The position numbers and the translations under genes were made by a program. This document shows positions 8,686 through 17,639 of a stretch of 64,000 nucleotides of DNA, piece by piece. Location: positions 124,001 through 188,000 of the forward strand of contig DASVWI010000037.1 of the NCBI GenBank assembly GCA_036389675.1, in the 5' to 3' direction. The first letter of the stretch is position 1; every line of letters starts with the position of its first letter. This DNA is from DASQYE01 sp036389675 (GTDB lineage Bacteria; Acidobacteriota; Blastocatellia; Pyrinomonadales; Pyrinomonadaceae). Under the pieces are notes generated by a model. That model did no database searches and was not told the DNA's origin. It saw nothing but the letters and a program-made list of their open reading frames with translations.

Positions 8686-9597
8686 GTGTCCATCGCCATC
8701 AATATTCGTTGGGCCTTTCTTCTCGTCGTCGCGTTGACGTGCGCGCTTTCGGTGGGCTCGTCTGCGCAGGAGCAGGGCATGGCGCGCGCGCGCGTGGCGG
8801 TGCTCGACTTCGGCGCGACGCCGGAGGGACGCCGGACGGCTGAGAGAGTCGCCTCCTCGCTCGCTCGCGACGAGCGGCTTTCGATTATGGATCGCGACCT
8901 GAGCCGCGCCGCCTCGCAGGGTGCGGGCTATGCCGGCTCGCTCAACATGACGCTTGAGGAAGCGCGCAACCTGGGCGCGGTCATCGATTGCGACTTTTTT
9001 GTGACGGGCGACGCGCAGACGCTCAGGCGCTCGCCCTCCGTCGGCCCAATCTACTATGAAGCATACGTCGCCGTCTTCATCGTGAGCGCGCGTACGGGCC
9101 GTCTAATCATGTGGGAGCGCCCAAGCTTTGAGGCGGCGACGCCAGCCGAGGCCGAGCGGCGTTTATTCGCAGAGTTGGACGGCGGCGGGATGAGACAACG
9201 ATACGCCGCCGCGATTCGCCGCGCGCAGGAGGACGAGCGCAACGCACGCGCTCTGGCCCAATCACACAGCACGCCCGTCATCGAAGACGCGCCCGCCGAA
9301 GAGGAAGCCGAAGCGCACGGCTTGCGCCTGCCGCAACCCTACAGGCGACAGCGTCCGCCTTACCCGGAAGAGGCCGCGCGCATCGAAGCGGAGGCGACCG
9401 TTGACGTAGAGGTAGAGATAGGGGCTGACGGCGAAGTGATGCGCGTGGATGTCGTGCGCTGGGCCGGGTTCGGTCTGGATGAAGCGACTGTTCAGACAGT
9501 CCGCCAACTGCATTTTCGCCCGGCGATGCGAGGCCGCACGCCCGTGCCCATGCGCGTCCTCCTGCGCTATAATTTCCGCAAGCCACCGAAACAATGA
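8686..9597 (+). CDS. Secreted/periplasmic protein with TonB C-terminal domain
   Basis: A 303-residue exported protein starting at GTG 8686. The signal sequence is AINIRWAFLLVVALTCALSVGSSAQ. Residues about 30-180 resemble the CsgG/curli-type or FlgO-like fold that collects proteins opening with RVAVLDFGATPEG (weak inference). Residues about 215-300 form a TonB C-terminal domain (PYRRQRPPYPEEAARIEAEATV, GADGEVMRVDVV, LDEATVQTVRQLHFRPAMRGRTPVPM). There is no N-terminal anchoring helix of a classical TonB after the signal, so it may not be an energy transducer. Its stop overlaps the start of the S41 protease by 4 bp (ATGA), which suggests translational coupling. The 127-bp gap upstream contains an AT-rich tagtataagttcatta stretch that could hold a promoter. 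Confidence 0.75.
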   Translation: MSIAINIRWAFLLVVALTCALSVGSSAQEQGMARARVAVLDFGATPEGRRTAERVASSLARDERLSIMDRDLSRAASQGAGYAGSLNMTLEEARNLGAVIDCDFFVTGDAQTLRRSPSVGPIYYEAYVAVFIVSARTGRLIMWERPSFEAATPAEAERRLFAELDGGGMRQRYAAAIRRAQEDERNARALAQSHSTPVIEDAPAEEEAEAHGLRLPQPYRRQRPPYPEEAARIEAEATVDVEVEIGADGEVMRVDVVRWAGFGLDEATVQTVRQLHFRPAMRGRTPVPMRVLLRYNFRKPPKQ

Positions 9598-10955
9598 AGC
9601 TCTTGGAGAGGAAAAGAGGAAAGAAGGAGACCACTGCCTTTGACCGGGCTCGCACGTCTGCGCTCGCCCTTCTTCTGCTCCTCTGTATCTTCCCGACGCT
9701 TCCCTGCCGCGCCTTTCCCCTCGGCTCATCGAGCATTGATTCGCACACCGCTTCGACAGAGACGCGCGAAGGTCGGCTGGCCGTCTTCGATGATGTCTGG
9801 GAGACCATCCGCGACCGTTATTATGACCCCTCGTTTCACGGCATAGACTGGCGGCGTGAGCGCGAAGAGTTTCGCCCGCTGGCCGCCGGTGCGCGCTCGC
9901 CCGCAGAGTTCTACGCCGTCTTGCGCCGCATGGTCGGCCTCCTGCGGGACGCGCACACGCGCGTCTATGCGCCGGATGAAAAGTTTGACTGGCAGCACCC
10001 GCACGTCATCAGCGTCGGTCTCTCCGTGCGCGAAGTTGGAGGCGAGCCGGTCGTCGTCCGTGTGGAGGAAGGGTCGGAAGCCGAAGGCAAAGGCTTGCGC
10101 CCCGGCGACATCATCACCAGCGTCAACGGTGAAGCAGCGCTCACGATCTTTACGCGGCGGCTTGCCGAGCAGGCCGGCTCGTCTACGGTCGCGGCGGCGC
10201 GGCTGCGCGCGATGGCGACCCTCTTTGACGGCGAGCGCGACACGAAGGTCACGGTCGGATGGCGCGGCGACGATGACCGTGAGAGATTCGCTACGCTGCG
10301 CCGCCAGCGGCTTGATCGAACCGCGCTCCTCAGAGTGCGGCGCGTGCGCGGCCAGATAGGATTGGTAGAGTTCGATGCTTTCACGCAGGCGGTGGCGCTG
10401 GATTTCATGCGCGCGCTCAGAGAGAAGCTGCGCGGCGTGCGCGGACTCGTCGTTGACCTGCGCAATAACGGCGGCGGCGAGGCCGAAGCGATGACCGAGA
10501 TCGCCTCCGCTTTTCTCCCCAGGGGCAGCAGCCTTGGCCGCTTCATGGATCGCGCCGGGCGCACGGCCTTTGAGCCGCAAACGCGCTCCGCCATGCTCTT
10601 TGCCGCCGAGGCGGTCGCGCTCCTCAGAGTCCCGGTCATCATCCTCACCAGCGAAAAGACCTCCAGCGCCGCGGAGATATTCGTCGCCACGGTCAGGGAG
10701 CGCAATCGCGCCGTCGTCATCGGCAGGCCCACCTGCGGCTGCGTCCTCGCCATCCGGCGACGCCATACGCTCCCCGACGGTGGCGCGCTCGACATAAGCG
10801 AGATGGATTATCGCACCGCCGCGGGCAAGCGCCTCGAAGGCTCTGGCATCATGCCCGACGAGCAGGTCTCGCTCGACCGCTCAGACCTGCGCGCACGCCG
10901 CGACCGCGCCATGGAGCGTGCCCTTGAGCGCCTGAAGATAGAGACCCGCGATTAA
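9594..10955 (+). CDS. S41-family peptidase with PDZ domain
   Basis: A 453-residue exported C-terminal-processing-type protease. A signal or anchor helix (SALALLLLLCIFPTLPCRAF) lies at about 22-41. The N-terminal helical domain contains DDVWETIRDRYYDPSFHGIDW. A PDZ domain occupies about 138-215 (GLRPGDIITSVNGE). The catalytic core has GLVVDLRNNGGGEAEA (about 282) and TSEKTSSAAEIFVATV, whose Ser near 357 is the likely nucleophile. Classical CtpA enzymes then use a Lys in a TFGKG-like block, but here the equivalent reads GRPTCGCVLAIRRRH, so that Lys is replaced. The gene overlaps the upstream TonB-domain gene by ATGA, which points to a joint envelope function. Substrate unknown. Confidence 0.85.
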   Translation: MKLLERKRGKKETTAFDRARTSALALLLLLCIFPTLPCRAFPLGSSSIDSHTASTETREGRLAVFDDVWETIRDRYYDPSFHGIDWRREREEFRPLAAGARSPAEFYAVLRRMVGLLRDAHTRVYAPDEKFDWQHPHVISVGLSVREVGGEPVVVRVEEGSEAEGKGLRPGDIITSVNGEAALTIFTRRLAEQAGSSTVAAARLRAMATLFDGERDTKVTVGWRGDDDRERFATLRRQRLDRTALLRVRRVRGQIGLVEFDAFTQAVALDFMRALREKLRGVRGLVVDLRNNGGGEAEAMTEIASAFLPRGSSLGRFMDRAGRTAFEPQTRSAMLFAAEAVALLRVPVIILTSEKTSSAAEIFVATVRERNRAVVIGRPTCGCVLAIRRRHTLPDGGALDISEMDYRTAAGKRLEGSGIMPDEQVSLDRSDLRARRDRAMERALERLKIETRD

Positions 10956-10979
10956 AAGAGAGAGACACACCGAGCCCGC

Positions 10980-11465
10980 ATGAGCCAAGCATTCCGAGTC
11001 AGCTTCAATAGTCCGCAAAGCGGTTTTATGTCTCTGAGCCTTGAGACGGACGAGCAACAGTTCGTCAACGCCGTCTCGTCCGTGCCCTATGATTCGCTGC
11101 GCGAGCTGATCGAAGGTCTCACCACTCTTCTGGCCGCAGGCCGTGGCTTCAAGGTTAAGTGGAACTGCGAGCCGGACGAGCTTGATTTCGAAGCCGAGGC
11201 CGAACGCGACGAGCGCGTCTCTTTCAAGGTCATACACTACACGGATCATCGCAGGCTGCCCGAAACGGGCCGGGTTCTACTGACGCACACGGGCTCAAGG
11301 CTGGAAATCTGTCAGAGCTTCTGGCTGGCGCTGCGCGACCTCCGCAGGCACATCACGACCGACGAGTTCGATAGAAACTGGCGACGCCCCTTCCCCCAGA
11401 CCGAGATGCAACAACTGACCGAAGCCTTACGCTCTTTCAAGCGCCGTCAGAACAGTGCCGAGTGA
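10980..11465 (+). CDS. Conserved-looking hypothetical protein
   Basis: A 161-residue soluble acidic protein that I do not recognise. No signal peptide or membrane segment is seen. It has a beta-rich opening (FRVSFNSPQSGFMSLSLE), a helix-rich middle (SVPYDSLRELIEGLTTLLAAG) and a closing helix (TEMQQLTEALRSFKRRQ). The hydrophobic pattern and high-GC third positions match neighbouring real genes. It starts 24 bp after the protease and may belong to the same transcript. Its stop codon sits at the edge of an inverted repeat (11462-11558). Confidence 0.65.
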   Translation: MSQAFRVSFNSPQSGFMSLSLETDEQQFVNAVSSVPYDSLRELIEGLTTLLAAGRGFKVKWNCEPDELDFEAEAERDERVSFKVIHYTDHRRLPETGRVLLTHTGSRLEICQSFWLALRDLRRHITTDEFDRNWRRPFPQTEMQQLTEALRSFKRRQNSAE

Positions 11466-11558
11466 GAAGTGACGAGTGACTGGTTAAAGACAGTATCACC
11501 CTCATCGCTCGATGCCTGATACGGCTTTCGGTTTTGCTCGTCACTCGTCACTTCTCAC
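11462..11558. repeat. Intergenic inverted repeat, gtgacga-type heptamer arms
   Basis: Perfect 19-bp arms: gtgagaagtgacgagtgac (11462-11480) and its reverse complement at 11540-11558, with a 59-nt loop. The arms are built from 7-nt words close to gtgacga. The left arm overlaps the stop codon of the hypothetical gene upstream. A TATGAT -10-like hexamer follows at about 11568, upstream of the MgtE-like gene. Confidence 0.9.
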
Positions 11559-11613
11559 TGCTTTTGTTATGATGCCCGCCGAAGCGCCCTTTTGGTGGGC
11601 GCGCAACATTAAC

Positions 11614-12855
11614 ATGCTGTATCTATCGCAAGTATTGGGTCGTCCCGTGCGTGACCTTGAGGGCGAGCGTGTGGCGACGATCAAGGATGTCATCGTGCGC
11701 CTGCGCGAGGAAGATCACCCGCCGGTGATAGGCTTTGTCGCGCGCTATCGCCGCCGCGACTTCTTTGTGCCGCGCTGGCGCATCACCCATTTTTCCGAGC
11801 AGGGCATTCGCCTCAACTCGGACATTTTAGACCTCCGCCCGTTTGTCCGGCGCGAGCCGGAGGTGCTGCTGGCGCGCAACGTGCTCGACAAGCAGTTGAT
11901 AGACGTGGACGGCAAGCGCGTGGTGCGCGTCAATGATGTGCAGATCATAGAGGCCGCGGGAGAGTGGAGAGTGACGGGCGCTGACGTGAGCTTGCAGGGG
12001 CTCTGGCGCAGGCTCGTCCCGGCGGGGTTCGTCTGGACAGATCGCCCGGTCGAAGTCATAGACTGGGCGGACGTGGGCTACCTTGCGACCGATGCCGCGA
12101 CCGTGCAGTTGAAGTCTTCGAGCGACAAGCTGGCGCGCCTTCACCCGGTAGAGATAGCCCGTCTCGCCGAAGCTCTCTCGTATCATCACGGCTCGGAGAT
12201 AGTCGAGGCTCTCGATGACGAGACGGCTGCCGAGACCCTCGAAGAGATGCCTGCGTCGGCACAGGCGCGCATCATCGGCGATATGGACGAGGAGCGCGCC
12301 GCGGACATTCTGGAATGGATGTCGCCGGACGAAGCGGCGGACGTGCTGGGCGATCTTCCGGAAGCGAAGGCCGAGGAGCTGCTGGGTTTGATGGAGGGCG
12401 AGGAGCAGGCGGACGTGGCCGAGCTTCTGCCTTACGAGGATGACACGGCGGGCGGGTTGATGACGACGGAGTTCGTCACGCTGCCGCGCGATTTGACTGT
12501 CGGGGCAGCTCTGGCGCGGCTGCGCGAGATGGCCGAGACCCCGAACATGATCTATTACCTCTACGTCGTCGAACGCGAAACGTCATGGAAGCTTCTGGGC
12601 GTGATCGCGCTGCGCAGCCTGATTCTGGCAGACCCGTCAGTTCCGCTCGAAGAAGTCATGCGCGAAGACTTTCAGACGGCGAACCCGGACGATTCGGCGC
12701 GCGAAGTGGCGCAGAAGATAGCGGAGTATAATCTGCTCGCGCTCCCTGTCCTCGACGATGCGGGCGACATCCTTGGCATCGTGACCGTGGACGATGCGAT
12801 GGAGATACTGCTGCCCAAGGGCTGGCGGCAGCGCCTGCCCAAGTTGTTCGGATAG
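11614..12855 (+). CDS. PRC-barrel / MgtE N-domain / CBS protein without transporter domain
   Basis: A 413-residue soluble protein combining a PRC-barrel-like N-terminus (LSQVLGRPVRDLEGERVATIKDV, and a second copy LIDVDGKRVVRVNDVQI), an MgtE intracellular N-domain with superhelical repeats (EALDDETAAETLEEMPASAQ, MSPDEAADVLGDLPEAKAEE) and a tandem CBS pair (LMTTEFVTLPRDLTVGAAL, IVTVDDAMEILLP). In MgtE these modules sense cytosolic Mg2+ and gate the channel, but here the membrane domain is absent. The next gene is an Nramp-like transporter 122 bp downstream, so this may be its detached regulator (inference). The reading frame is open upstream to 11512, but that part lies in the inverted repeat; ATG 11614 fits the domain start and a TATGAT at about 11568. 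Confidence 0.85.
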   Translation: MLYLSQVLGRPVRDLEGERVATIKDVIVRLREEDHPPVIGFVARYRRRDFFVPRWRITHFSEQGIRLNSDILDLRPFVRREPEVLLARNVLDKQLIDVDGKRVVRVNDVQIIEAAGEWRVTGADVSLQGLWRRLVPAGFVWTDRPVEVIDWADVGYLATDAATVQLKSSSDKLARLHPVEIARLAEALSYHHGSEIVEALDDETAAETLEEMPASAQARIIGDMDEERAADILEWMSPDEAADVLGDLPEAKAEELLGLMEGEEQADVAELLPYEDDTAGGLMTTEFVTLPRDLTVGAALARLREMAETPNMIYYLYVVERETSWKLLGVIALRSLILADPSVPLEEVMREDFQTANPDDSAREVAQKIAEYNLLALPVLDDAGDILGIVTVDDAMEILLPKGWRQRLPKLFG

Positions 12856-12862
12856 AAGAAGG

Positions 12863-12956
12863 CCAAAGTAAAAAGGCAAGAGTCAGGCTGCGAGCCACTT
12901 TAATGGAGATGCTTTTGTCCGCACTTTTACCTTTTTACTTTTACCTTTTGACTTTA
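12863..12956. repeat. Intergenic inverted repeat, aaaagta/aaaaggc-type arms
   Basis: Left arm ccaaagtaaaaaggcaag (from 12863) pairs imperfectly with cttttacctttttacttt at about 12924-12941; further (tttacct)-like words follow to 12956. It uses the same heptamer style as the repeat at 24117-24211, with related words. It lies between the MgtE-like and Nramp-like genes. Confidence 0.75.
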
Positions 12957-12977
12957 TGAACGGAGAGCCTCCTGATT

Positions 12978-14297
12978 ATGGCCGAGTCACGCGCAGCAGT
13001 GCGAGCTGCCGGGCGTCGCTTATTGCGGCGCGGGGCTCGTGGCGTGCGGCGAACGATGGACAGCCGCAGGGGGCTCATCGCGTATCTTGCTGTCCTCGGG
13101 CCGGGGATGATCGCGGCCAACGCCGGCAATGATGCCGGCGGGATCGCCACCTACGCGACCGTCGGCGCAGATCACGGCTACGGCCTCCTGTGGGTACTCG
13201 TGCCCATCACGATCAGCCTCGGGATTGTGCAGGAGATGTGCGCGCGTATGGGCGCGGTGACGGGCAAGGGGCTGGCCGATCTGGTGCGCGAGCGTTTCGG
13301 CGTGCGCTGGACGGCTCTGGTGATGCTGGCGCTTCTTGTCGCCAACGGCGGCGTGACCGTCTCGGAGTTCGTAGGCATCGCGGCGGCGACGGAGATTTTC
13401 GGCGTGCCGCGTTACGTCTCTGTCCCGCTGGCCGCGATGAGCGTGTGGTGGCTCGTCGTCAAGGGCTCATACAAGCGCGTCGAGCGTGTCTTTCTCGTCA
13501 TGTCGCTGGTCTTTCTGGGCTACATCATCTCCGCTTTCCTCGCGCGCCCCGTTTGGGGCGACATCGCGCGCGCGGTGGTGCATCCCACGTGGAGCTTTGC
13601 CCCGGCTTACCTCTTCACTTTCGTCGCCGTCGTCGGAACCACCATCTCGCCCTACATGCAGGTCTACGTTCAATCGTCCGTGGTTGAGAAGGGCGTTACC
13701 GCCGAAGACTACGGGCTGACGCGCGCGGACGTGTGGGTCGGAACGGCGTTCGCCATCTCTATAGTCTTCTTTATCATCATCTCGACGGCGGCCACGCTTC
13801 ACGGTCACGGCATAAGGATAGAGTCTGCGGCGGACGCGGCGCGTGCGCTTGAGCCGCTCGCGGGCCGTTATGCCGGGCTGCTCTTTGCGGTCGGACTGTT
13901 CGGCGCTTCGATGCTCGCGGCGGGCGTGCTGCCGCTGGCGACCGCCTACTCCATCAGCGAGGCGCTCGGGTTTGAGAAGGGCGTCTCGCGCAGCTTCCGC
14001 GAAGCCCCTATCTTTATCGGCATCTTCACGTTTCTGGTCGTGACCGGCGCGCTCGTCGCGGTCATTCCCGGGCTACCATTAATACGCGTGCTGCTCGTCA
14101 CGCAGGTCATGAACGGGCTGCTGCTGCCCGTGCTGCTCTTCGCCATCCTGCGCCTCGTTAACGACAGGGAGTTGATGGGCGATTACGTCAACGGGACGAT
14201 CTACAACATCGCGGCATGGCTGACGGCCATAGTGGTCTCCCTGCTCTCGCTGCTGCTGCTTGTGACGACCATTTTTCCGAACCTGATTCATTCATGA
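12978..14297 (+). CDS. Nramp-family divalent metal transporter (divergent motif)
   Basis: A 439-residue integral membrane protein with about 11 hydrophobic segments and the Nramp fold signature in TM1 and TM6. TM1 reads GPGMIAANAGNDAGGIATYA (about 41-60), where classical Mn/Fe transporters have DPGN. TM6 reads VGTTISPYMQVYVQSS (about 218-233), where they have MPH. Replacement of these metal ligands suggests a different ion or mechanism; Nramp-related Mg2+ carriers also depart from the canonical set. The start ATG 12978 has a GGAGAG site; an internal Met at 13056 also precedes TM1. The upstream neighbour is an MgtE-type Mg2+ sensor lacking its channel, which favours a Mg2+-linked role (inference). 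Confidence 0.87.
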   Translation: MAESRAAVRAAGRRLLRRGARGVRRTMDSRRGLIAYLAVLGPGMIAANAGNDAGGIATYATVGADHGYGLLWVLVPITISLGIVQEMCARMGAVTGKGLADLVRERFGVRWTALVMLALLVANGGVTVSEFVGIAAATEIFGVPRYVSVPLAAMSVWWLVVKGSYKRVERVFLVMSLVFLGYIISAFLARPVWGDIARAVVHPTWSFAPAYLFTFVAVVGTTISPYMQVYVQSSVVEKGVTAEDYGLTRADVWVGTAFAISIVFFIIISTAATLHGHGIRIESAADAARALEPLAGRYAGLLFAVGLFGASMLAAGVLPLATAYSISEALGFEKGVSRSFREAPIFIGIFTFLVVTGALVAVIPGLPLIRVLLVTQVMNGLLLPVLLFAILRLVNDRELMGDYVNGTIYNIAAWLTAIVVSLLSLLLLVTTIFPNLIHS

Positions 14298-14449
14298 GAG
14301 GCGAGGTGAGCGTGCTCTCGGCTGCGGGCGGGAGGCGTCGGCGCGGGCGAATAAATTTGCACTCGCCAACGCGCCCTTGTTGATGGTAAAAGAATAGGCT
14401 GCCGGGAGCACACCTTTTGACCCTTTCTCTGCAAGGGGGAAAGCTGACC

Positions 14450-15892
14450 GTGAATCCTTCTCAACGCAGAAACAAGATCGCGTTTTTCTTCATAGCGCTG
14501 GCAATCGCCACCCTGCTGGTCATCTCCGTCTACGCTTTCGACGAGGCGTTGCGGGCATATCTGGGCCATTTCATGTTAAGGAATGAGACCCATGAGACCA
14601 TTCTCGGCGTCACGAAGTTAGTGCTCTGGGGCTTCCTCTTCATCGTCATCATTCGTGGTCTCAACGAATTCATCTTCGGTTTCATTTTCCGCATACGCCG
14701 TGGCTACGAAGCGCCCAATCTGGTGCGTAATATCTTTTCGATCATCGCGTATGTCATCGTCTTTACCATTCTCTCCAAGATATTCATCACGGGTGTTGAC
14801 CTGACGACCGTTCTGGCGACCTCGACGGCCTTCGGTCTGATCATCGGTCTCGCGTTGCAGGAGACGCTCGGCAATCTCTTCGCCGGAGCGTCGCTTCACG
14901 CCGACAAGCCCTTTCAGGTCGGGGATGTCATAACGGTGGGCCAGCACACGGGCGTGGTCGAGAGCGTCACATGGCGAGCCGTCAAGATCAGGACGTTCAC
15001 CAACCACATCGTGCTCATCAGCAACAGCAACGCCTCCAAGGAATACATACAGGTCTTCCCTCGCGACAATCTGAACGCGCGGCTCGTCTTCTTCAATACC
15101 GTTTACAGCAACCTGCCAGCGCGAGCCATTCATGTCGTGCGCGAGGCCGTCCGCGATGTGCCCAACGTCTCGCCAAGGATGACGCCCATCGTCCGCATCA
15201 AGAATCTGGGCGATAACGGCGTGGACTACGAGGTCAAGTATTGGCTCGAAGATTACGCGAAGTATAACGACACGGACGCGCTCATACGCCAGCGCATCTG
15301 GTACGCCTTCCAGCGCGAGGGACTCGGACTCGACTTCGCTTTCCCGACGCGCACAGTCCTGATGCAGCAGGTCGAGCAGAACAGCGAGCCCCCGGATGAT
15401 CACGCTGTTTTTGAAAGACTCTCAGCCGTGCCTATCTTCCGTCCGCTCACGGACGAAGAGACCGCCACACTCTCGGAAGCGACCGTCTGCCACGGCTTCG
15501 CGCCGGGCGAGCTGGTCATACGCGCGGGCGCGCAGGGGTCTTCAATGTTCGTCGTGCATCGGGGTCGCGTCGACGTGCAGGTCGCCGATAATGGTCGGCC
15601 ACGCACCGTCGCCACGCTCAACGAGGGCGACTTCTTCGGCGAGATGGCATTGTTTACGGGCGAGCCGCGCACCGCCAACGTCGTCGCTAAAGAGGAGACG
15701 GAGGTGCTGGAGATAGGTCATCTGGCGATCAAGCGCCTGTTCGAGACCAACCCCGCTCTGGTCGAGGCCCTGAGCCGCACCATAGCCGAGCGACGTGCCG
15801 GTCTGAAAGCCAAACAGGATGATACGGAGATGATTAAGAAAGAGTCTGCGGGCGTGCTGGCCTCTATCAAGAGCTTCTTCGGGATTAGCTGA
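14450..15892 (+). CDS. MscS-family channel with C-terminal cyclic-nucleotide-binding domain
   Basis: An approximately 480-residue inner-membrane channel of the bacterial cyclic-nucleotide-gated (bCNG) MscS type. It has three N-terminal membrane segments and the MscS pore helix and beta domain (TTVLATSTAFGLIIGLALQE, NLFAGASLHADKPFQVGDVI). A CNMP-binding domain follows, with the phosphate-binding cassette FFGEMALFTGEPRTANVVA retaining Gly-Glu and Arg-Thr. This family is gated by cAMP or membrane tension. I prefer GTG 14450, which has an AAGGGGG site upstream; an in-frame TTG at 14417 is an alternative. It is convergent with the EamA gene, with an inverted repeat between the two. Confidence 0.9.
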   Translation: MNPSQRRNKIAFFFIALAIATLLVISVYAFDEALRAYLGHFMLRNETHETILGVTKLVLWGFLFIVIIRGLNEFIFGFIFRIRRGYEAPNLVRNIFSIIAYVIVFTILSKIFITGVDLTTVLATSTAFGLIIGLALQETLGNLFAGASLHADKPFQVGDVITVGQHTGVVESVTWRAVKIRTFTNHIVLISNSNASKEYIQVFPRDNLNARLVFFNTVYSNLPARAIHVVREAVRDVPNVSPRMTPIVRIKNLGDNGVDYEVKYWLEDYAKYNDTDALIRQRIWYAFQREGLGLDFAFPTRTVLMQQVEQNSEPPDDHAVFERLSAVPIFRPLTDEETATLSEATVCHGFAPGELVIRAGAQGSSMFVVHRGRVDVQVADNGRPRTVATLNEGDFFGEMALFTGEPRTANVVAKEETEVLEIGHLAIKRLFETNPALVEALSRTIAERRAGLKAKQDDTEMIKKESAGVLASIKSFFGIS

Positions 15893-15902
15893 TAGGGAAG
15901 TT

Positions 15903-16022
15903 AACAGGGATGGACGGAGATTGTCAGGATAAGAAAAGCTAAAGAGAACACTCCTTTATTAATGCTCCTAAGTTTTCCTTCTGCTTTTAGTTTTACCCTG
16001 CTTTATCCTGTCCATCCCTGTT
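15903..16022. repeat. Inverted repeat between convergent genes
   Basis: Left aacagggatggacgg (from 15903) and caggataa pair with ttatcctg and tccatccctgtt (16003-16022); inner segments aaaagctaaag and cttttagtttt also pair. It probably acts as a bidirectional terminator. A partial relative of the right arm (tccatccctgtt) recurs near 62281-62294. Confidence 0.8.
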
Positions 16023-16032
16023 TGAATCGAGC

Positions 16033-17025
16033 TTAGTGCGTGGTGACGGAGCAAGCTTTCGGCGTCGGTCGCAGGACTTCCGCGCGCTCTGCTGTCTCAC
16101 CCTTGATCGCCTGCGGCGCTGTAGAGCTTAAGGTTCGTTTCGTCGCCGTCTTCACCAGCGCGACGCCGCCCAAGATAATCAGCATCGCTGTGATCATTCG
16201 CCAGCCCAGAGGCTCTGAGAGCACTACCCACCCGAGCAGCACAGCGATGACCGGATTGACGTATGAGTAAGTGGAAACGACGGAGAGCGGCAGCTTCTGC
16301 ACGGCGTAGGTGTAAGACCCGTAGGCCACGATTGAGCCGAACAGAATCAGGTACACCAGCGCCGAGAGTGATCGCCCGCTGAAATGAAGCACACGCCACT
16401 CGCCCAAACCCGTGCCGATCAGCGTCAGCGCTGCCCCGGCGAAGAGCATCTGCACGGCGGCCCCCATCAACGGCGCAACCCTCGCTTCGTGATGCTTGAT
16501 GAAAATCGAACCGCCCGACCATGAAGCACACCCGACCTGTATCGCCACCATCCCCAGCAGGTAACGTATGCCAAGAGGCTCACCGAAAAGGCCCGGCGCA
16601 ACCAGCAGCACGAGTCCCCCGAAGCCGATCAGCATCCCTACGAGAGCCCGCAAAGAGACGCGCTCGCCGTCGCTCCTGAGTCTCTCGAAGCCCGCGACCC
16701 AGAAAGGGGAGGTCGCCACCAGCAGCGCAGCCATGCCGCTCGAAATCCAGACCTCTGCCCACACGACCAGCCCGTTTCCGACCCCCAGCAGCATCAAACC
16801 CACAATCGCCTGATGCAGCCACTCTTTGCCCACGGGCATTCTCTCCCCGCGCCAGATGCGCAGGAAAGCGAAGAGCAGCGACCCAGCCGTGATAAAACGA
16901 ATCCCCGCAAAGAGCGTCGGCGGCAGCGTCTCCAGCCCTATGCGTATCGCTAAGTAGGTCGTTCCCCAGAAGAAAAAGACCGCGGCCAGCGCACAGTAAG
17001 CGATAATCCGCTCTCTTCTTGCCAT
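16033..17025 (-). CDS. EamA/DMT-family inner-membrane exporter
   Basis: A 330-residue protein with ten predicted membrane helices in two EamA repeats. The first opens AYCALAAVFFFWGTTYLAIR and the second contains ASWSGGSIFIKHHE, with the closing pair ending LLGWVVLSEPLGWRMITAML. DMT transporters of this type export amino acids, metabolites or drugs; the substrate is not predictable. It is translated 3 bp after the Lrp/AsnC regulator, in the usual arrangement where an amino-acid-sensing regulator controls an exporter. Confidence 0.9.
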   Translation of the reverse strand: MARRERIIAYCALAAVFFFWGTTYLAIRIGLETLPPTLFAGIRFITAGSLLFAFLRIWRGERMPVGKEWLHQAIVGLMLLGVGNGLVVWAEVWISSGMAALLVATSPFWVAGFERLRSDGERVSLRALVGMLIGFGGLVLLVAPGLFGEPLGIRYLLGMVAIQVGCASWSGGSIFIKHHEARVAPLMGAAVQMLFAGAALTLIGTGLGEWRVLHFSGRSLSALVYLILFGSIVAYGSYTYAVQKLPLSVVSTYSYVNPVIAVLLGWVVLSEPLGWRMITAMLIILGGVALVKTATKRTLSSTAPQAIKGETAERAEVLRPTPKACSVTTH

Positions 17026-17028
17026 GAT

Positions 17029-17508
17029 TTAAGCCCTCCCCTTGTCGCTGATTTTCAGGCGCGGGGTCTCCTTCACAGTCTTTAAGACAATAGTCGTGCG
17101 CGTCGAGCGTATGGTCTTAAAGCGCCCGAACTCTTCCTTAAGGATTCGATAGAGATCGTCCGTATCGCGTGCGCGCACCTTGATCAGAAAGCAGTCCTCG
17201 CCCGCCAGGTGGTGCAACTCCTGAACGGAGGGCAGCGCCGCCAGGGCTTCCGCCGTGCTTTCGGCCTGACCCAGCACGTCGTCCCTGTCGTCAACACGCA
17301 CGAAGATAAAGGCCAGCAGCCCCAATTCCAGCGCCTGCGGGTCTAAAAGCGCCATGTAGCCCTTGATGAGCCCGCGCTCCTCCAGCTTTCTGACACGCTC
17401 AAGCGTCGCCGAGGGGGTCAATTCGGCGACCCTCGCAAGCTCCACATTGCTCGTGCGCCCCTCTTTCTGAAGCGCCTCAAGGATTCTGGCGTCTTTTTCG
17501 TCGATCAT
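17029..17508 (-). CDS. Lrp/AsnC-family transcriptional regulator
   Basis: A DNA-binding regulator with an N-terminal winged HTH (DARILEALQKEGRTSNVELA, then LTPSATLERVRKLEERGLIK) and a C-terminal RAM/AsnC ligand domain (ALPSVQELHHLAGEDCFLIK). The start ATG 17508 (MIDEKDARIL) has an AAGGGG site upstream; the frame is open 8 codons further. It probably controls itself and the EamA exporter in response to an amino acid (inference). It is divergent from the heat-shock cluster. Confidence 0.92.
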   Translation of the reverse strand: MIDEKDARILEALQKEGRTSNVELARVAELTPSATLERVRKLEERGLIKGYMALLDPQALELGLLAFIFVRVDDRDDVLGQAESTAEALAALPSVQELHHLAGEDCFLIKVRARDTDDLYRILKEEFGRFKTIRSTRTTIVLKTVKETPRLKISDKGRA

Positions 17509-17639
17509 TCGGTAATTTCCCCTTATGAGCAAATAATCTACTGCTATTTGATTGTTTTGTCAAACTATATTTTCCTGGCCTTGCCCTCGCCAGAATGATT
17601 GGCGGTTCAGGCTGGCGGCCAGAGATGATAAAAATGGGG

